Positions 63,768 to 64,000 of a stretch of DNA of 64,000 bases are shown here, piece after piece. The translations under genes were made by a program, and so were the position numbers. The notes beneath the pieces are model-generated. The model searched no databases, was not told the origin of the DNA, and was given only the letters and a program-made list of their open reading frames with translations. How positions within the stretch are numbered: position 1 is the first letter of the stretch; the number at the start of each line of letters is the position of its first letter. Source of the DNA: Muricoccus pecuniae (GTDB lineage Bacteria > Pseudomonadota > Alphaproteobacteria > Acetobacterales > Acetobacteraceae); the NCBI RefSeq assembly GCF_014199205.1, contig NZ_JACIJD010000001.1, positions 310,001 to 374,000 on the forward strand, read 5' to 3'.

Positions 63768-64000
63768 CAGAGGAGATGCGGCGCCGCGCGGAAGCGGCAC
63801 TCGGACAGCGGCAGGACGGGATCGAAGCCCGTGTCCGGCGTCGTGCCGCGGACCTCCTCGTACACGCCCATGATCTGCCGTCCAACGGCTTCCCAGGAAT
63901 AGGTGCGGCGGCACTCCTCCAGCGCGTTGCGGGCAAGGCGCGCGCGCAGCGGGGCGTCGGTGACGATGCGGCGCAGGTTCTCGGCCAGCGCGGGCACGTC
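63767..64000 (-). CDS. Glycosyltransferase family 1/4, C-terminal end (start outside window)
   Basis: Only the last ~77 residues are present. ALAENLRRIVTDAPLRARLA and the next RNALEECRRTYSWEAVGRQ (quoted in two parts) match the C-terminal helix region of GT4 retaining glycosyltransferases (after the nucleotide-sugar E-x7-E site). The frame is open to the right edge. Coupled by TGATG to the PIG-L gene. The sugar donor cannot be read from this fragment. Confidence 0.7.
   Translation of the reverse strand, partial: DVPALAENLRRIVTDAPLRARLARNALEECRRTYSWEAVGRQIMGVYEEVRGTTPDTGFDPVLPLSECRFRAAPHLL

Overview
The window is a very GC-rich (roughly 70 % or more by eye) chromosomal segment of an alphaproteobacterium. 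The hopanoid genes, the MmcB-type nuclease-like protein, the Bug/CaiB catabolic operon, several hybrid histidine kinases and the dense ATGA/GTGA-coupled operons point to an Acetobacteraceae (Roseomonas-like) organism. The family call is inference, because no rRNA or other taxonomic marker is present. I found no rRNA, tRNA, CRISPR array or recognisable insertion sequence.

Layout. 1-2.0 kb: right end of a prophage or prophage remnant (terminase nuclease domain, a membrane/coiled-coil protein, a SleB-type wall hydrolase). 2.0-7.9 kb: housekeeping and transport genes (DUF952, secreted esterase, EamA exporter, pyrD, HAD phosphatase, Bcr/CflA-type MFS, small lipoprotein). 8-11 kb: an Hpt protein facing a double-receiver hybrid kinase. 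11.1-15.8 kb: a FadR-type regulator divergent from a CoA-transferase / crotonase-fold / Bug / SDR operon, with a perfect 21-bp palindrome between them. 16.0-18.2 kb: a visibly low-GC island with a glycosyltransferase and a DUF1796 protein. 18.4-21.1 kb: an 898-residue protein built from five repeats of about 150 residues. 21.1-25.6 kb: YgjP peptidase, cupin, YcgN, MmcB, DUF4142 and HldE. 25.7-28.6 kb: two coupled unknown genes that look like degenerate EAL-type paralogues, and a lone ABC ATPase.

28.7-49.4 kb is the core, a lipid and envelope region. It starts with an outer-membrane lipid-transport set (HpnM/MlaC-like, MlaA, HpnN). Next comes what reads as a complete 2-aminoethylphosphonate lipid pathway: a nucleotidyltransferase, PEP mutase fused to a second nucleotidyltransferase, phosphonopyruvate decarboxylase, an HpnL-like flippase, AEP transaminase, a CDP-alcohol phosphatidyltransferase and a ferritin-like protein. 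Then follow IspH and the hopanoid genes hpnH, hpnG, shc, hpnB and hpnA, and finally the nucleotide-sugar enzymes UDP-glucuronate 4-epimerase and UDP-glucuronate decarboxylase. Together these genes would make and move two unusual membrane lipid classes, hopanoids and, by inference, phosphonolipids.

49.7-58.4 kb: a signalling block (multi-PAS hybrid kinase, OmpR-type regulator, HWE-type hybrid kinase) surrounding a GH8 endoglucanase-like enzyme. 58.4-64 kb: an MFS transporter, periplasmic glucan synthase OpgH, GalE, a uracil-DNA-glycosylase-like protein, a PIG-L deacetylase and the C-terminus of a GT4-like glycosyltransferase, all leftward and mostly overlapping, so probably one envelope-glycan operon.
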